The notes: a model not told the origin generated them from the letters alone. Positions 13,989 through 22,129 are shown, numbered from the stretch's first letter. The stretch is DNA of 25,961 nt from JAVBOP01 sp031550405 (GCA_031550405.1 JAVBOP010000187.1:1-25961), one strand, 5' to 3'. Made by a program: numbers and translations.

Positions 13989-14294
13989 TTAGTCATCGTC
14001 AATGGTGTCGAAATCCATATCGTAAAACATTTCGTCATCCTCAATATCTATGTCATCATCGAAGTCGTCTTCGTCATAATCCTCATCATCATCGAAGTCA
14101 TCTTCATCAAAATCTTCATCGTCGTCATCGAAATTATCTTCATCAAAATCCTCATCGTCATCGTAATTTTTTTTAGCTAATTCAAACACAAAGCTATTAA
14201 ACATGCTGTGCTTCTGAGTTTCTTCGATGATAAACCGGTAAAACGATAAATACGTAATTAATTTTAATTTTTGAAGGAATAAAAAGTTATTCAT
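13989..14294 (-). CDS. Repetitive Asp/Glu-rich acidic protein
   Basis: This is a 101-residue protein. Residues 1-40 are mixed hydrophobic and basic. From about residue 44 to the end almost every residue is D, E, F or Y, in an approximate 12-residue repeat (DEDFDEDNFDDD, DEDFDEDDFDDD, DEDYDEDDFDDD). It has no signal peptide and I do not recognise a family. Such tails can mimic DNA or bind basic proteins, but this is inference. It starts 55 bases after the gyrB stop and ends just before a strong terminator, so it is probably transcribed with gyrB. A second in-frame ATG at 14207 could be the real start; neither has a clear Shine-Dalgarno sequence. The repeat probably expands or contracts by slippage. 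Confidence 0.65.
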   Translation of the reverse strand: MNNFLFLQKLKLITYLSFYRFIIEETQKHSMFNSFVFELAKKNYDDDEDFDEDNFDDDDEDFDEDDFDDDEDYDEDDFDDDIDIEDDEMFYDMDFDTIDDD

Positions 14295-14332
14295 ATATTA
14301 AATGGTTTTAAATATAAGTTGGTTATTGTGAT

Positions 14333-14350
14333 TTATTAAAAAATATTCAT
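14333..14350 (-). repeat. Dispersed motif copy 6, overlapping the gyrB stop codon
   Basis: TTATTAAAAAATATTCAT is identical to copies 3, 4 and 9. On the gene strand the gyrB stop TAA overlaps the motif's ATG (TAATG), followed by AAT ATT TTT TAA TAA. Confidence 0.75.
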
Positions 14351-16422
14351 TAAATGTCAAGATTTTTTACAAATTGTGCATTGCGTTCTATAAATTCGCG
14401 TCTCGGCTCGACTTTATCTCCCATAAGCGTTTGAAACAACATCGTTGCATGGTTTGCATCTTCAATGGAAACTTGCAACAGGGTACGGGTTTCAGGATTC
14501 ATTGTCGTACTCCAAAGCTGATCAGGATTCATTTCGCCGAGACCTTTAAACCGGGAAATTACAATGCCGTCTTTTTTCTTCAAATCCATATTGTTTTCAT
14601 TCTCGAGAGCTTCTTCTTCGCTTTCGACAATTTCCATTTTCAAATTTGGATTGTCCTTTCGGATACGCTCTATTATCTGTTTGCGCTGTTCTTCGTCATA
14701 AGCATAATATTCCTGCTTGCCCTTTTTGACCTTGTATAGCGGCGGCTGGGCAATATACAGCTTGCCTTTGTAAATCAGATCGCGCATGTAATTGAAGAAG
14801 AAAGTCAGCAGCAGCGTGCGTATGTGCGAGCCATCGACATCGGCATCTGCCATGATGATAATCTTGCCATACCGCGACTTGTCGGCATCGAAATCGCGCT
14901 CCTTTTTGCCATTGGGGTTATCGCTATTATTGGATATAAGTTCTTCATCATCATAGTTAGGCTTGGTTGTAAATCCCGCACCAATCGCCATTATCATTGT
15001 TTTTATTTCCTCATTATCCAGTATTTTGCTCGGTATAGCCTTCTGCACATTGAGCACCTTGCCACGAAGCGGGAGAATAGCCTGAAACTTTCTGTCGCGC
15101 CCTTGCTTTGCCGAACCGCCCGCAGAATCACCTTCGACGATATATATTTCACATTCATCAGGATTATTCGATGCGCAGTCAGCCAGTTTTCCGGGCAGAG
15201 TTGATGATTCAAGTGCATTTTTGCGCCGCACCATATCGCGGGATTTTTTGGCGGCAATACGCGCCTCGGCAGCCTTAACTGCCTTATCTATTATAATCTT
15301 GGCTTCATTTGGATTGCTGTCAAGGTATTCGGTCAGCTTCTCATTCACTATCTGGCGGACAATACCTTCTACCTCGCCATTGCCAAGCTTTGTTTTTGTT
15401 TGCCCTTCAAACTGCGGTTCAGGCACTTTTACGGAGATTATTGAGGTAAGCCCTTCACGGAAATCCTCACCGATAATTTCTATCTTATTATTGCCTTTTA
15501 CATTTTTTTCGGCATAAGTTTTCAGCGTACGCGTTAATGCCGCCCGAAAGCCGCTCAAATGCGTACCACCTTCAATGGTATGTATGTTATTAACATAGGT
15601 CAATACTACTTCGCTGTAGCTATTGTTATATTGGAAGCAAATATCAACATCCGTATTATTTTCGATATCCTTGCCGGCAACAGCAACAGGCTTGGTGATA
15701 GCAGTATTTGACGAATCAATATAATTAACGAAATCGCGCAAACCACCCTTAAAATGGAACACATCTTCCAGCTCCTCGCGCTCATCTTTCAGAGTTATAC
15801 TAACTTGCGGATTAAGGAAAGCAAGCTCTCTCAATCGGTCAGCAACCTTGCCATATTTAAATTCTGTTGTCTGGAAGATAGTATTATCTGGAAGGAATTT
15901 AATAAATGTGCCTGTAGTTTTGGTTTCGCCAATCATCTCTACTCCGCTTGTGGGCTTGCCTTCGCTATATGTTTGGCGGTGTATTTTGCCATCACGGTTG
16001 ATAACCGCTTCAAACTGTACAGACAGAGCATTTACGCAAGACACGCCAACGCCATGCAAACCGCCCGACACCTTGTAGCTTGACTTATCGAACTTGCCGC
16101 CTGCATGAAGCGTGCAAAGCACAACTTCAAGCGTTGGTCTTTTTTCGACAGGGTGCATGCCTGTTGGAATGCCACGCCCATCGTCCTGTATGGAACAAGC
16201 GCCATCCTTATATATGGTAACAACTATATCCTTGCAAGCACCCGCAAGAGCCTCATCAATGGAATTATCCACAACCTCATTTATGAGATGGTGCAACCCC
16301 CGCTCCCCTGTATCGCCAATATACATTGCAGGACGCTTACGAACCGCCTCCAGACCTTCAAGGACTTTTATACTTTCTTCATTATATTCTTGCTGCAAAG
16401 GTATATATTCTGAGCTTTCCAT
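14350..16422 (-). CDS. gyrB: DNA gyrase subunit B
   Basis: This is a 690-residue ATPase subunit of DNA gyrase. The GHKL ATP site is seen in EVVDNSIDEALAG (about 49-61), DGRGIPTG (81-88) and GGLHGVGVS (120-128). The TOPRIM domain has EGDSAGGSAKQGRDR (430-444) with the catalytic glutamate, and MADADVDGSHI (524-534) with the metal-binding aspartates. The C-terminal block SRFKGLGEMNPDQLW and the ending QFVKNLDI are typical of GyrB rather than ParE. About 25 extra acidic or polar residues (490-515) between the TOPRIM motifs and a charged stretch near 595-620 make it longer than compact GyrB proteins. GyrB supplies ATP hydrolysis and the DNA gate for negative supercoiling with GyrA, which is not in this window. 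Confidence 0.97.
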   Translation of the reverse strand: MESSEYIPLQQEYNEESIKVLEGLEAVRKRPAMYIGDTGERGLHHLINEVVDNSIDEALAGACKDIVVTIYKDGACSIQDDGRGIPTGMHPVEKRPTLEVVLCTLHAGGKFDKSSYKVSGGLHGVGVSCVNALSVQFEAVINRDGKIHRQTYSEGKPTSGVEMIGETKTTGTFIKFLPDNTIFQTTEFKYGKVADRLRELAFLNPQVSITLKDEREELEDVFHFKGGLRDFVNYIDSSNTAITKPVAVAGKDIENNTDVDICFQYNNSYSEVVLTYVNNIHTIEGGTHLSGFRAALTRTLKTYAEKNVKGNNKIEIIGEDFREGLTSIISVKVPEPQFEGQTKTKLGNGEVEGIVRQIVNEKLTEYLDSNPNEAKIIIDKAVKAAEARIAAKKSRDMVRRKNALESSTLPGKLADCASNNPDECEIYIVEGDSAGGSAKQGRDRKFQAILPLRGKVLNVQKAIPSKILDNEEIKTMIMAIGAGFTTKPNYDDEELISNNSDNPNGKKERDFDADKSRYGKIIIMADADVDGSHIRTLLLTFFFNYMRDLIYKGKLYIAQPPLYKVKKGKQEYYAYDEEQRKQIIERIRKDNPNLKMEIVESEEEALENENNMDLKKKDGIVISRFKGLGEMNPDQLWSTTMNPETRTLLQVSIEDANHATMLFQTLMGDKVEPRREFIERNAQFVKNLDI

Positions 16423-16453
16423 TTTTAGAGCCTGCTTAATTTTAACAAAGCTA

Positions 16454-16461
16454 CAAATATA
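16454..16461 (-). promoter_or_regulatory. Putative -7 box TATATTTG for gyrB
   Basis: The plus strand reads CTACAAATATAA. Its minus-strand TATATTTG would start transcription about 25 bases before the gyrB ATG. The flanking form CTACAAATATAA is shared with the buk and rpmH promoters. Confidence 0.6.
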
Positions 16462-16550
16462 ATAAAAAATTGCCTAACGGCATGCAATATTTATCCACCG
16501 CCACCACCAATAATTTACTTTATAATGAGGGAGAGACTTGCCTGTGATGA

Positions 16551-16592
16551 AATCCGCTATAATAACTGATTATCAATAAATTATAGCGGATT
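16551..16592 (-). terminator. 12-bp hairpin between buk and gyrB, possible terminator or operator
   Basis: AATCCGCTATAA (16551-16562) and TTATAGCGGATT (16581-16592) pair perfectly around an 18-base interior that itself contains TGATTATCA. It lies 40 bases past the buk stop, the position of a terminator, but there is no strong T tract after it on the minus strand. It also lies about 90 bases upstream of the gyrB promoter box. Confidence 0.5.
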
Positions 16593-16631
16593 CTTCAATA
16601 ACACAATCCATACCAGCAGTATATATCAATA

Positions 16632-17699
16632 CTAATACTCTGAGATTGGCAGTTCGCCACGCAAGGCATAATATGCGCCTTCGGTTAGGGCTTGCATCTC
16701 ATCTTCGCCCGGATATATGTTCACAGGAGCAATAAATTCGACGCGCTTTGTGATTTCTTCGCAAATATACTTGGAGCGAGCCATGCCGCCGGTAACCAAT
16801 ATTGCATCAAATTTGCCATTCAGCACAGGCGCCGCAAAGCCTATTTCCTTGGAAATTTGATAAATCATCGCATCCAATATCTTTTTCGCTTCCGTATCGC
16901 CTTGCTGCAAAGAACGAATTTCTACTTCATACGCATCGTTCGTGCCAAGATATGCAACGAATCCACCCTTACCTGTTATTAGCTTAAGCACCTCTTTTAA
17001 TTCATATTTACCCGAAAAGCACATCTCTGCAAGCGCCGCAACAGGAAGAGTACCCGTACGTTCCGGCGAAAAAGGTCCCTCGCCATTAAGAGCATTATTT
17101 ACATCAATCACTCGGCCGTGATTATGCACGCCAACAGAAATGCCACCACCGAGATGCACAACAATCAGATCCAGATCTTCATATTTCTTATTGTTATCAC
17201 GTGCATAGCGGCGGGCAACAGCTTTCTGATTCAGGGCATGGAATATGGATATGCGGGGCAATTCAGGGCGGCCGGATATGCGGGCAATATCTGCCATTTC
17301 ATCAACTACGACAGGATCGACGATAAATGCAGGTATGTTTTTTCCAGTAGATTTAGCAATTTCATGAGCTAAAATTCCTCCAAGATTTGAGGCATGTTCA
17401 TCTTCGGCATTCCGTAAGTCATTGAGCATTCTATTATTTACAGGGTAAACTCCGCCTGCTATAGGTCTCAACAATCCACCACGCCCAACAACAGCGTCAA
17501 GCGAAGACAAGTCTATATTTCGCTCCTTCAGAGATTCAATAATGATTTGATTGCGAAAATCATATTGCGCCATGATATTGGGAAACTTTGATATATCTTC
17601 TGCCGAATGCCGCAATGTCTGATCAAACAGTAATTGCAAATCATCATAAATAGCAATCTTAGTAGATGTTGAACCGGGGTTGATAGCTAATATCCTCAT
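16632..17699 (-). CDS. buk: Butyrate kinase
   Basis: This is a 355-residue acetokinase-family enzyme of the length usual for butyrate kinase (about 355-360). The phosphate-binding start ILAINPGSTSTKIA (about 3-16), the central VVHLGGGISVG, the loop FSPERTGTLPV, and the C-terminal ILVTGGMARSKY are all present. It interconverts butyryl phosphate plus ADP with butyrate plus ATP, in the cytoplasm. Branched-chain acyl phosphates are possible substrates in relatives. No phosphotransbutyrylase gene (ptb), its common partner, is adjacent: upstream lies the divergent aqpZ and downstream gyrB. A TATATTTG box precedes it by about 74 bases. Confidence 0.95.
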   Translation of the reverse strand: MRILAINPGSTSTKIAIYDDLQLLFDQTLRHSAEDISKFPNIMAQYDFRNQIIIESLKERNIDLSSLDAVVGRGGLLRPIAGGVYPVNNRMLNDLRNAEDEHASNLGGILAHEIAKSTGKNIPAFIVDPVVVDEMADIARISGRPELPRISIFHALNQKAVARRYARDNNKKYEDLDLIVVHLGGGISVGVHNHGRVIDVNNALNGEGPFSPERTGTLPVAALAEMCFSGKYELKEVLKLITGKGGFVAYLGTNDAYEVEIRSLQQGDTEAKKILDAMIYQISKEIGFAAPVLNGKFDAILVTGGMARSKYICEEITKRVEFIAPVNIYPGEDEMQALTEGAYYALRGELPISEY

Positions 17700-17772
17700 T
17701 ATGTATCCTACTTAATTATTAAAATAAATTAATCTTTCTACAATTTTAAATGTTTTTAAAAATAAAATGCTA

Positions 17773-17780
17773 CAAATATA
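17773..17780 (-). promoter_or_regulatory. Putative -7 box TATATTTG for buk
   Basis: The plus strand reads GCTACAAATATAAG. TATATTTG on the minus strand lies 74 bases before the buk ATG. The same extended form occurs before gyrB and rpmH. Confidence 0.6.
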
Positions 17781-17953
17781 AGAAAAAAGCATAGAAAAAC
17801 ATGCCAGTATGTTGAATTGTAAATTTACGGGACTTGACAATAAATTGCAAATTAATAAAACATTTACTTTATACAGCCGTCTTACTTATCTGCTGTTAAG
17901 CAGCATTTTATAATTAACTAATTTTATACTCACTAAAAATTAAAAGATGATTT

Positions 17954-18634
17954 ATGAAAAATGACATTAAAAGGTATCTTGCCGAAATGCTCGGCACGAT
18001 GGTTTTAGTCCTTATGGGTTGCGGCAGTGCTGTTTTAGCAGGCGCAAACGGCATGACCGGCGTGGGATTGCTTGGAATTTCATTCGCATTTGGACTTTCT
18101 GTATTAACAATGGTTTATGCAATCGGTTCAATTTCCGGCTGTCATATCAATCCTGCAATTACTTTTGCGATGTTAATTAACAAAAAAATTAATGTTAAAG
18201 ACGCCACTATGTATATGGTTTTCCAAATAATTGGAGCCATTGCAGGTGCTGGAATATTATATTGGATTGCAATGGGAAATCCAGCATATTCCATAGAAAC
18301 CAATGGGTTGGGTGCTAATTTCACATCAACCTATTCAATCGCTTCAGGCTTCGTTGCCGAAGTAGTATTCACGTTTATTTTTCTTCTGGTAATCTTTGGC
18401 GCAACAAGCAGCAAAGCCCCTGCCGGATTTGCAGGTATTGCCATTGGACTTGCATTAACACTGATTCACATCGTTTGCATTCCCATAACGGGAACTTCGG
18501 TAAACCCCGCTCGCAGCATTGGACCAGCGATATTCGCTGGCGGCGAGGCATTATCGCAGTTATGGATATTCATCATAGCGCCGCTTCTCGGTGCAGCAAT
18601 TGCAGCATTTGTATGGCGCGGAATAGAAGAGTAG
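17954..18634 (+). CDS. aqpZ: Aquaporin Z-like water channel
   Basis: This is a 226-residue MIP-family membrane protein with six hydrophobic helices and both re-entrant NPA loops: GCHINPAITFAM (N66-P67-A68) and GTSVNPARSIGPAIFAGG (N184-P185-A186). The histidine in helix 5 (H172) and R187 after the second NPA are the selectivity-filter residues of water-specific aquaporins, and the short loops also argue for AqpZ rather than GlpF. It allows rapid water flow across the inner membrane. The gene stands alone: divergent from buk and followed by its own strong terminator. No glycerol genes are nearby. The 174-base upstream region has no exact TAnnTTTG box. Confidence 0.95.
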   Translation: MKNDIKRYLAEMLGTMVLVLMGCGSAVLAGANGMTGVGLLGISFAFGLSVLTMVYAIGSISGCHINPAITFAMLINKKINVKDATMYMVFQIIGAIAGAGILYWIAMGNPAYSIETNGLGANFTSTYSIASGFVAEVVFTFIFLLVIFGATSSKAPAGFAGIAIGLALTLIHIVCIPITGTSVNPARSIGPAIFAGGEALSQLWIFIIAPLLGAAIAAFVWRGIEE

Positions 18635-18668
18635 TGCATGACGTAACCTAATGTATTTATTACATATT

Positions 18669-18703
18669 AAAGCTCGTAATTGTTCTATTGCGAGCTTTTT
18701 TTT
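18669..18703 (+). terminator. Intrinsic terminator of aqpZ
   Basis: AAAGCTCGTAAT (18669-18680) pairs with ATTGCGAGCTTT (18687-18698), with one G-T pair and a 6-base loop, followed by a run of T to 18703. It lies 35 bases past the aqpZ stop. Confidence 0.9.
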
Positions 18704-18849
18704 GGTGCACTAATAATATGCTATTGTCTGCCGGCAATGTGCATGCTCGTAATGGCACCGCAGGTGTATTAAGAGGTCGTAATAACATGAAAAATCATAA
18801 ATGCAACGCAACCGACAATATTAGGCATTATAGCATTTTTTGCCTGCAC
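18704..18849. other. Intergenic spacer between two facing terminators
   Basis: I see no coding frame or RNA signal here. The stretch separates the aqpZ terminator from that of the yidC operon. Confidence 0.5.
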
Positions 18850-18903
18850 AAAAAAACTCATTCCAAGCAAAGCAATATTGTGTTAGTGGCTTCGCCTGGA
18901 ATG
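18850..18903 (-). terminator. Intrinsic terminator of the rpmH-rnpA-yidD-yidC operon
   Basis: On the minus strand CATTCCAGGC (18903-18894) pairs with GCTTGGAATG (18868-18859) with one G-T pair across a 25-base loop, then two bases and a run of seven T. It lies 33 bases past the yidC stop. The arms with GGCTTCGCCTGGAATGACAG resemble the CATTCC/GGAATG extragenic palindromes found in many genomes. Confidence 0.75.
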
Positions 18904-18935
18904 ACAGCAGAATATCTGTTACAGGTAAGTTGTGG

Positions 18936-20846
18936 CTATTTCTTCTTTTTTCGCTGATTTGCGGCTTTATTGTTTTTGGCATTGGGCGCATTGCCTTTTG
19001 CCGCATTCGCATTGTCTAAGCGCTTTTGCAGCGATGGCGGCAGTGTTTTGCCTTGCGATGCAGCCATCTCCTGTGCCTGACGCATCTGCTTTTGCAGCCA
19101 TCCTTCCTTCTTTTTAGGCTGTTTCTTCAAATCTTCAAGCGTCAGCTTCTTTCGTGAAAATTTATTAATATATACCTGCTGCCCAATTGATAGCAAGTTG
19201 AACACGAAATAGTATAAGTTGAGACCTGACGGGAAGTTAGAGAACATCACCAAGAACATGGCCGGCATCATATACATCATCATTTTTTGGCGAGGGTCAG
19301 TTATGGTCATTTTTTGTTGTATGAACATAGCCGCCGACATAAGCACTGCCAAGCCAGATAGATGTGTCATGCCAAGTATGGAGAAGTTCCAGCTTAAAAT
19401 TTTATCAGGCATGGAAAGATCGGTAATCCATAGCATAAATGCCTGCTGCCTTAGTTCAATTGTGCCATTAAGGACGCGCCACAAGGCTATAAGTATCGGC
19501 ATTTGCACCAGCAGAGGCAGGCAGCCGCCGGCAGGGTTTATGCTGTATTCTGAATATAATTTCATCGTTTCAGCCTGCTGTTTTTGCGGATTATCCTTGT
19601 GCTGTTCGCGTATCCGCGTCATTTCGGGAGCTAATAGCTGCATCTTGGACGCCGAGCGCATTTGCTGGATTGAGAGCGGATACAGTAATATCTTTATAAT
19701 TATGGAGAACAGGATGATTACTATGCCATAATTTGGAACAAAATTATGAATAAAATGGAATAGCGGCAGCATCAGATACTCACCAATAGGGCGTATTAAG
19801 AATCGCCAGCCCAAATCGACAGTGGCTTCCAAGCCGTAATGCTCTACTAACTTATAGTCAACAGGTCCTATAAATACCTTGAACGCATTGGTTTGCTTAC
19901 CGCCCTTGTATGGCACGCGAATGCCTATACCGTATTTTTCGACTTTGCCATCTTTTTTGGCAGCGACGGTATGCCCTGATATATCAGCCGTCCCATCGAA
20001 TTTCTGCCATGGCTGCGGTATAATTGCAGTGGTAAAATACTTAGTCTTTATTGCCACATAGTCAATTATGCCGGTATAGTTCTTTTCCTCGATTTCGGGC
20101 TCCGTTGCATCAAACTCCTCTATCTCGCCATTCATTGCAATGATTGCATGGGCATTGCTGGACTCATCAGCACTGTTATATTCCTGATAGTTAAGGCTGT
20201 TTTCCCATACAAGTGAATAGCCGCTCTTCAAAATAGCATCAAGGTCATTGGTTATAATCTCCTGATCTATATGGTACTTATCGCCATGAAACGTGATTTT
20301 TTTGCTAATCTGCCTGCCATTGCCCAAATCAATATTAAATACAACGTCCTTATGCTCATCGCCTGTGAGCTTGATGTGGGATTCATTATTTTCAATGGTA
20401 AAGAATAAATCGCGCGAATCTATCTTCTTTGCGTCAGTTGTTATAAAGCGCATAAAAAGCTCATAGCCGTCATATCCTATAAGCTGCGCAGGCGTGCCAT
20501 CCCATTTATTATACTTGCTCAAAGTCCAGCGAACAATTGAAGCGCCTTTGTTCGACATGATAGCAGTATAGTAATCCGTCTCTATAATAATTTTTTGTTC
20601 ATTTCCTGTTGCGTGTTTAGCAAAGTACTGCCCAAATTTATTGCTTACAGCATTGCTATCATGCAAAGGTATTTGTATGGAAGGCTTTTCAATTTCTTTT
20701 GGCAAATTATCCACAACTTGCGTATTTGCAGTATCTTGCGCTTTTTGTTCTTGCGGTATATTCTGCTTGGTTGTGCTCATATAGAACATCCATCCGAACA
20801 TAATTAAAGCAATGGCAACAATGCCGAGTATAGTTTTTTTATCCAT
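18936..20846 (-). CDS. yidC: Membrane protein insertase YidC
   Basis: This is a 636-residue YidC of the Gram-negative type. It has an N-terminal membrane anchor (about 5-24, LGIVAIALIMFGWMFYM) and a large periplasmic beta domain (about 30-345). The conserved five-helix core (about 350-565) contains LGWRFLIRPIGEYLMLPLFH, the helix pair around YPLSIQQMRSASKMQLLAPE, and NPAGGCLPLLVQMPILIALW. The C-terminal tail (from about 575) is very basic, ending RKKKK, as in YidC proteins that bind ribosomes directly. It inserts and folds inner-membrane proteins alone or with SecYEG. It is the last gene of the rpmH-rnpA-yidD-yidC row; the 73-base gap to yidD contains a variant motif copy. Confidence 0.97.
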   Translation of the reverse strand: MDKKTILGIVAIALIMFGWMFYMSTTKQNIPQEQKAQDTANTQVVDNLPKEIEKPSIQIPLHDSNAVSNKFGQYFAKHATGNEQKIIIETDYYTAIMSNKGASIVRWTLSKYNKWDGTPAQLIGYDGYELFMRFITTDAKKIDSRDLFFTIENNESHIKLTGDEHKDVVFNIDLGNGRQISKKITFHGDKYHIDQEIITNDLDAILKSGYSLVWENSLNYQEYNSADESSNAHAIIAMNGEIEEFDATEPEIEEKNYTGIIDYVAIKTKYFTTAIIPQPWQKFDGTADISGHTVAAKKDGKVEKYGIGIRVPYKGGKQTNAFKVFIGPVDYKLVEHYGLEATVDLGWRFLIRPIGEYLMLPLFHFIHNFVPNYGIVIILFSIIIKILLYPLSIQQMRSASKMQLLAPEMTRIREQHKDNPQKQQAETMKLYSEYSINPAGGCLPLLVQMPILIALWRVLNGTIELRQQAFMLWITDLSMPDKILSWNFSILGMTHLSGLAVLMSAAMFIQQKMTITDPRQKMMMYMMPAMFLVMFSNFPSGLNLYYFVFNLLSIGQQVYINKFSRKKLTLEDLKKQPKKKEGWLQKQMRQAQEMAASQGKTLPPSLQKRLDNANAAKGNAPNAKNNKAANQRKKKK

Positions 20847-20870
20847 AATTTTTAATAATTAAGTTAGCAA

Positions 20871-20896
20871 GAATTATTAATTTTTATTCATAATTC
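20871..20896 (-). repeat. Dispersed motif copy 7 (divergent core, conserved ends)
   Basis: The plus strand reads GAATTATTAATTTTTATTCA and then TAATTC. The outer arms GAATTAT and ATAATTC are perfect inverted repeats. The core differs from other copies, yet the gene-strand reading keeps ATG AAT AAA AAT TAA TAA at the same length. It lies 24 bases past the yidD stop. Confidence 0.5.
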
Positions 20897-20919
20897 GTGC
20901 TGATTGTTAATGATGTAAA

Positions 20920-21159
20920 TCAATGAAAAAATTTAATGCTGTCGGGTACGTAATCGATGCCGCCTTTTGAAAATGGATTGCATCGCAAAATCCGCCACGC
21001 ACCAAGCAGAACGCCCCAAAAAATACCATGCTTCTCAATTGCTTCCATTGTATAATGCGAGCATGTTGGGTAAAAGCGACATGAATTGGGGAATAGCGGC
21101 GAAATGAACCGGCAATAGAATTTTATTGGCAAAACAATAATTTTTCGTGCTTGTTTCAT
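20920..21159 (-). CDS. yidD: Membrane protein insertion efficiency factor YidD
   Basis: This is a 79-residue protein matching YidD. It has an N-terminal amphipathic helix, then the hallmark block YCRFISPLFPNSCRFYPTCS (about 15-34) with its three cysteines, HYTMEAIEKHG, GAWRILRCNPFSKGGIDYVP and a short C-terminus. It associates with the inner membrane and assists insertion through YidC. Position between rnpA and yidC is the standard order. The start at 21159 gives the expected MKQARKIIVLPIKFY beginning. Confidence 0.96.
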   Translation of the reverse strand: MKQARKIIVLPIKFYCRFISPLFPNSCRFYPTCSHYTMEAIEKHGIFWGVLLGAWRILRCNPFSKGGIDYVPDSIKFFH

Positions 21160-21234
21160 TTAATTTGTGTTATTCCTAAAATTCAATAAACATCAATACA
21201 TACATAATTCATTATAGCCAGTTAAGCAAACCAT

Positions 21235-21258
21235 ATTTATGAATATTTTTTAATAATC
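21235..21258 (+). repeat. Dispersed motif copy 9, between rnpA and yidD
   Basis: The plus strand reads TTTATGAATATTTTTTAATA within this interval. It lies 32 bases past the rnpA stop and 76 bases before the yidD start. Unlike most copies, its ATG-containing strand is opposite to the neighbouring genes. Confidence 0.75.
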
Positions 21259-21289
21259 CATGCAGCAGATAAATGGCGATAAACTTTGC

Positions 21290-21688
21290 TTACATACCTT
21301 TAAGACTATTGCTATAATAAAAATTTGCCTGCTCCAAAATATTTTTGATAACAGGCAAAATTTCTTGTAAATTAATTAGCTGTTGGTGCGTCGGTGCGGC
21401 ATGATATGTTAAAATAATTTTATCTATACATGCAAAAGTATTAGAATAATCTTCTTTTACAATTATTCTCAAACTTTCCCGCAAAAGCCGCTTAATTCTG
21501 TTACGGATAACAGCTTTCTTGGCTATCTTTTTGCTCACCGCAACACCATAAAAAATAATATGACTTTCATTGCATATATCGTGCTTAAAAACAACAACAG
21601 CACTTGCACTGTTTGCATAAAATTTTTTGCCGATTTGATAGATCTGATTAAAGCTACCAAATCCTTTGATTGATTTCAATTGAATCAT
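21290..21688 (-). CDS. rnpA: Ribonuclease P protein component
   Basis: This is a 132-residue basic protein. The family signature VSKKIAKKAVIRNRIKRLLR (about 52-71) contains the RNR motif that contacts the RNase P RNA. Upstream is the substrate-binding cleft (F and Y around residues 11-25), and the C-terminal helix is LQEILPVIKNILEQ. It assists the RNA subunit in removing 5' leaders from pre-tRNA. It begins 21 bases after the rpmH stop on the same strand. The RNA subunit gene (rnpB) is not in this window. Confidence 0.96.
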   Translation of the reverse strand: MIQLKSIKGFGSFNQIYQIGKKFYANSASAVVVFKHDICNESHIIFYGVAVSKKIAKKAVIRNRIKRLLRESLRIIVKEDYSNTFACIDKIILTYHAAPTHQQLINLQEILPVIKNILEQANFYYSNSLKGM

Positions 21689-21709
21689 CTTATGTATGCG
21701 TACAACAGC

Positions 21710-21856
21710 TTATTCGTCGCTTACTGTCAGCTTGTATCTGCCTTTTGCTCTGCGGCTTGCTAAAACCTTTCTGCCATTTTTTGTAGCCATTCTCAAACGA
21801 AAGCCATGCTTGTTCATGCGTTTTCTTCGGCTTGGTTGCTGCGAACATTTTTTCAT
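21710..21856 (-). CDS. rpmH: 50S ribosomal protein L34
   Basis: This is a 48-residue basic protein: MKKCSQQPSRRKRMNKHGFR, then LRMATKNGRKVLASRRAKGR and YKLTVSDE. It contains the L34 pattern PSRRKR..KHGFR.RM.TKNGR.VL..RR.KGR. The start is ATG at 21856; an internal ATG at MNKHGF would cut the conserved PSRRKR and is excluded. It heads the conserved gene row rpmH-rnpA-yidD-yidC. dnaA, which is next to rpmH in many bacteria, is absent here: a small ORF and mscS lie on the other side, divergently. Confidence 0.97.
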   Translation of the reverse strand: MKKCSQQPSRRKRMNKHGFRLRMATKNGRKVLASRRAKGRYKLTVSDE

Positions 21857-21897
21857 TTTTGAATCTCACTCATCCATTAATTTTTCTAAAAGAACTA

Positions 21898-21905
21898 CAA
21901 ATATA
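21898..21905 (-). promoter_or_regulatory. Putative -7 box TATATTTG for the rpmH operon
   Basis: The plus strand reads ACTACAAATATAAC. TATATTTG on the minus strand lies 42 bases before the rpmH ATG. The extended form ACAAATATAA is shared with the gyrB and buk boxes. Confidence 0.65.
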
Positions 21906-22106
21906 ACATTTTTCCTAAAACAATAAAAACAATTTCTTTTTCCACGGGCAAGAAAGTTTTTTAACGCCAATTATAACAAAGATGAAATACCTAAGCAATA
22001 TTACTAAGGAATATATCCATTTGTATTAACAAATATTAAAAATATTTCTAAACAGTTTCCGCAAAATATATGGCTATCATAACAAAAGCAATATTAAAAT
22101 TATCAT

Positions 22107-22114
22107 TATATTTG
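22107..22114 (+). promoter_or_regulatory. Putative -7 box TATATTTG for the small ORF and mscS
   Basis: TATATTTG on the plus strand would place a transcription start near 22120, about 10 bases before the ATG of the 45-codon ORF and 175 bases before mscS. Confidence 0.5.
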
Positions 22115-22129
22115 CAACTGCGATGCTAT

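Noticed and set aside
13991..14170. Periodic TCATC/ATCGTC repeats as a CRISPR or satellite array
   Set aside because: The periodicity comes from Asp/Glu codons in the acidic protein. There are no conserved repeats with unique spacers.
16265..16273. DnaA box TTATCCACA in gyrB, and another at 20707-20715 in yidC
   Set aside because: They are single boxes inside coding sequence, far apart and without an AT-rich unwinding region or dnaA nearby. This is not evidence for oriC.
16474..16485. GCCTAACGGC upstream of gyrB as an attC-like core
   Set aside because: Only seven bases match, with no arms or related repeat. It is a 4-bp hairpin by chance.
17715..17735. TTATTAAAATAAATTAATC upstream of buk as another dispersed-motif copy
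   Set aside because: Only the first half matches. The TCAT half is missing and it lies on the 5' side of the gene, so it is counted as ordinary AT-rich sequence.
17881..17910. TGCTG-TTAAG-CAGCA hairpin upstream of aqpZ as a terminator or riboswitch
   Set aside because: It has a 5-bp stem only, with a weak T tract and no recognisable aptamer. It is too short to call.
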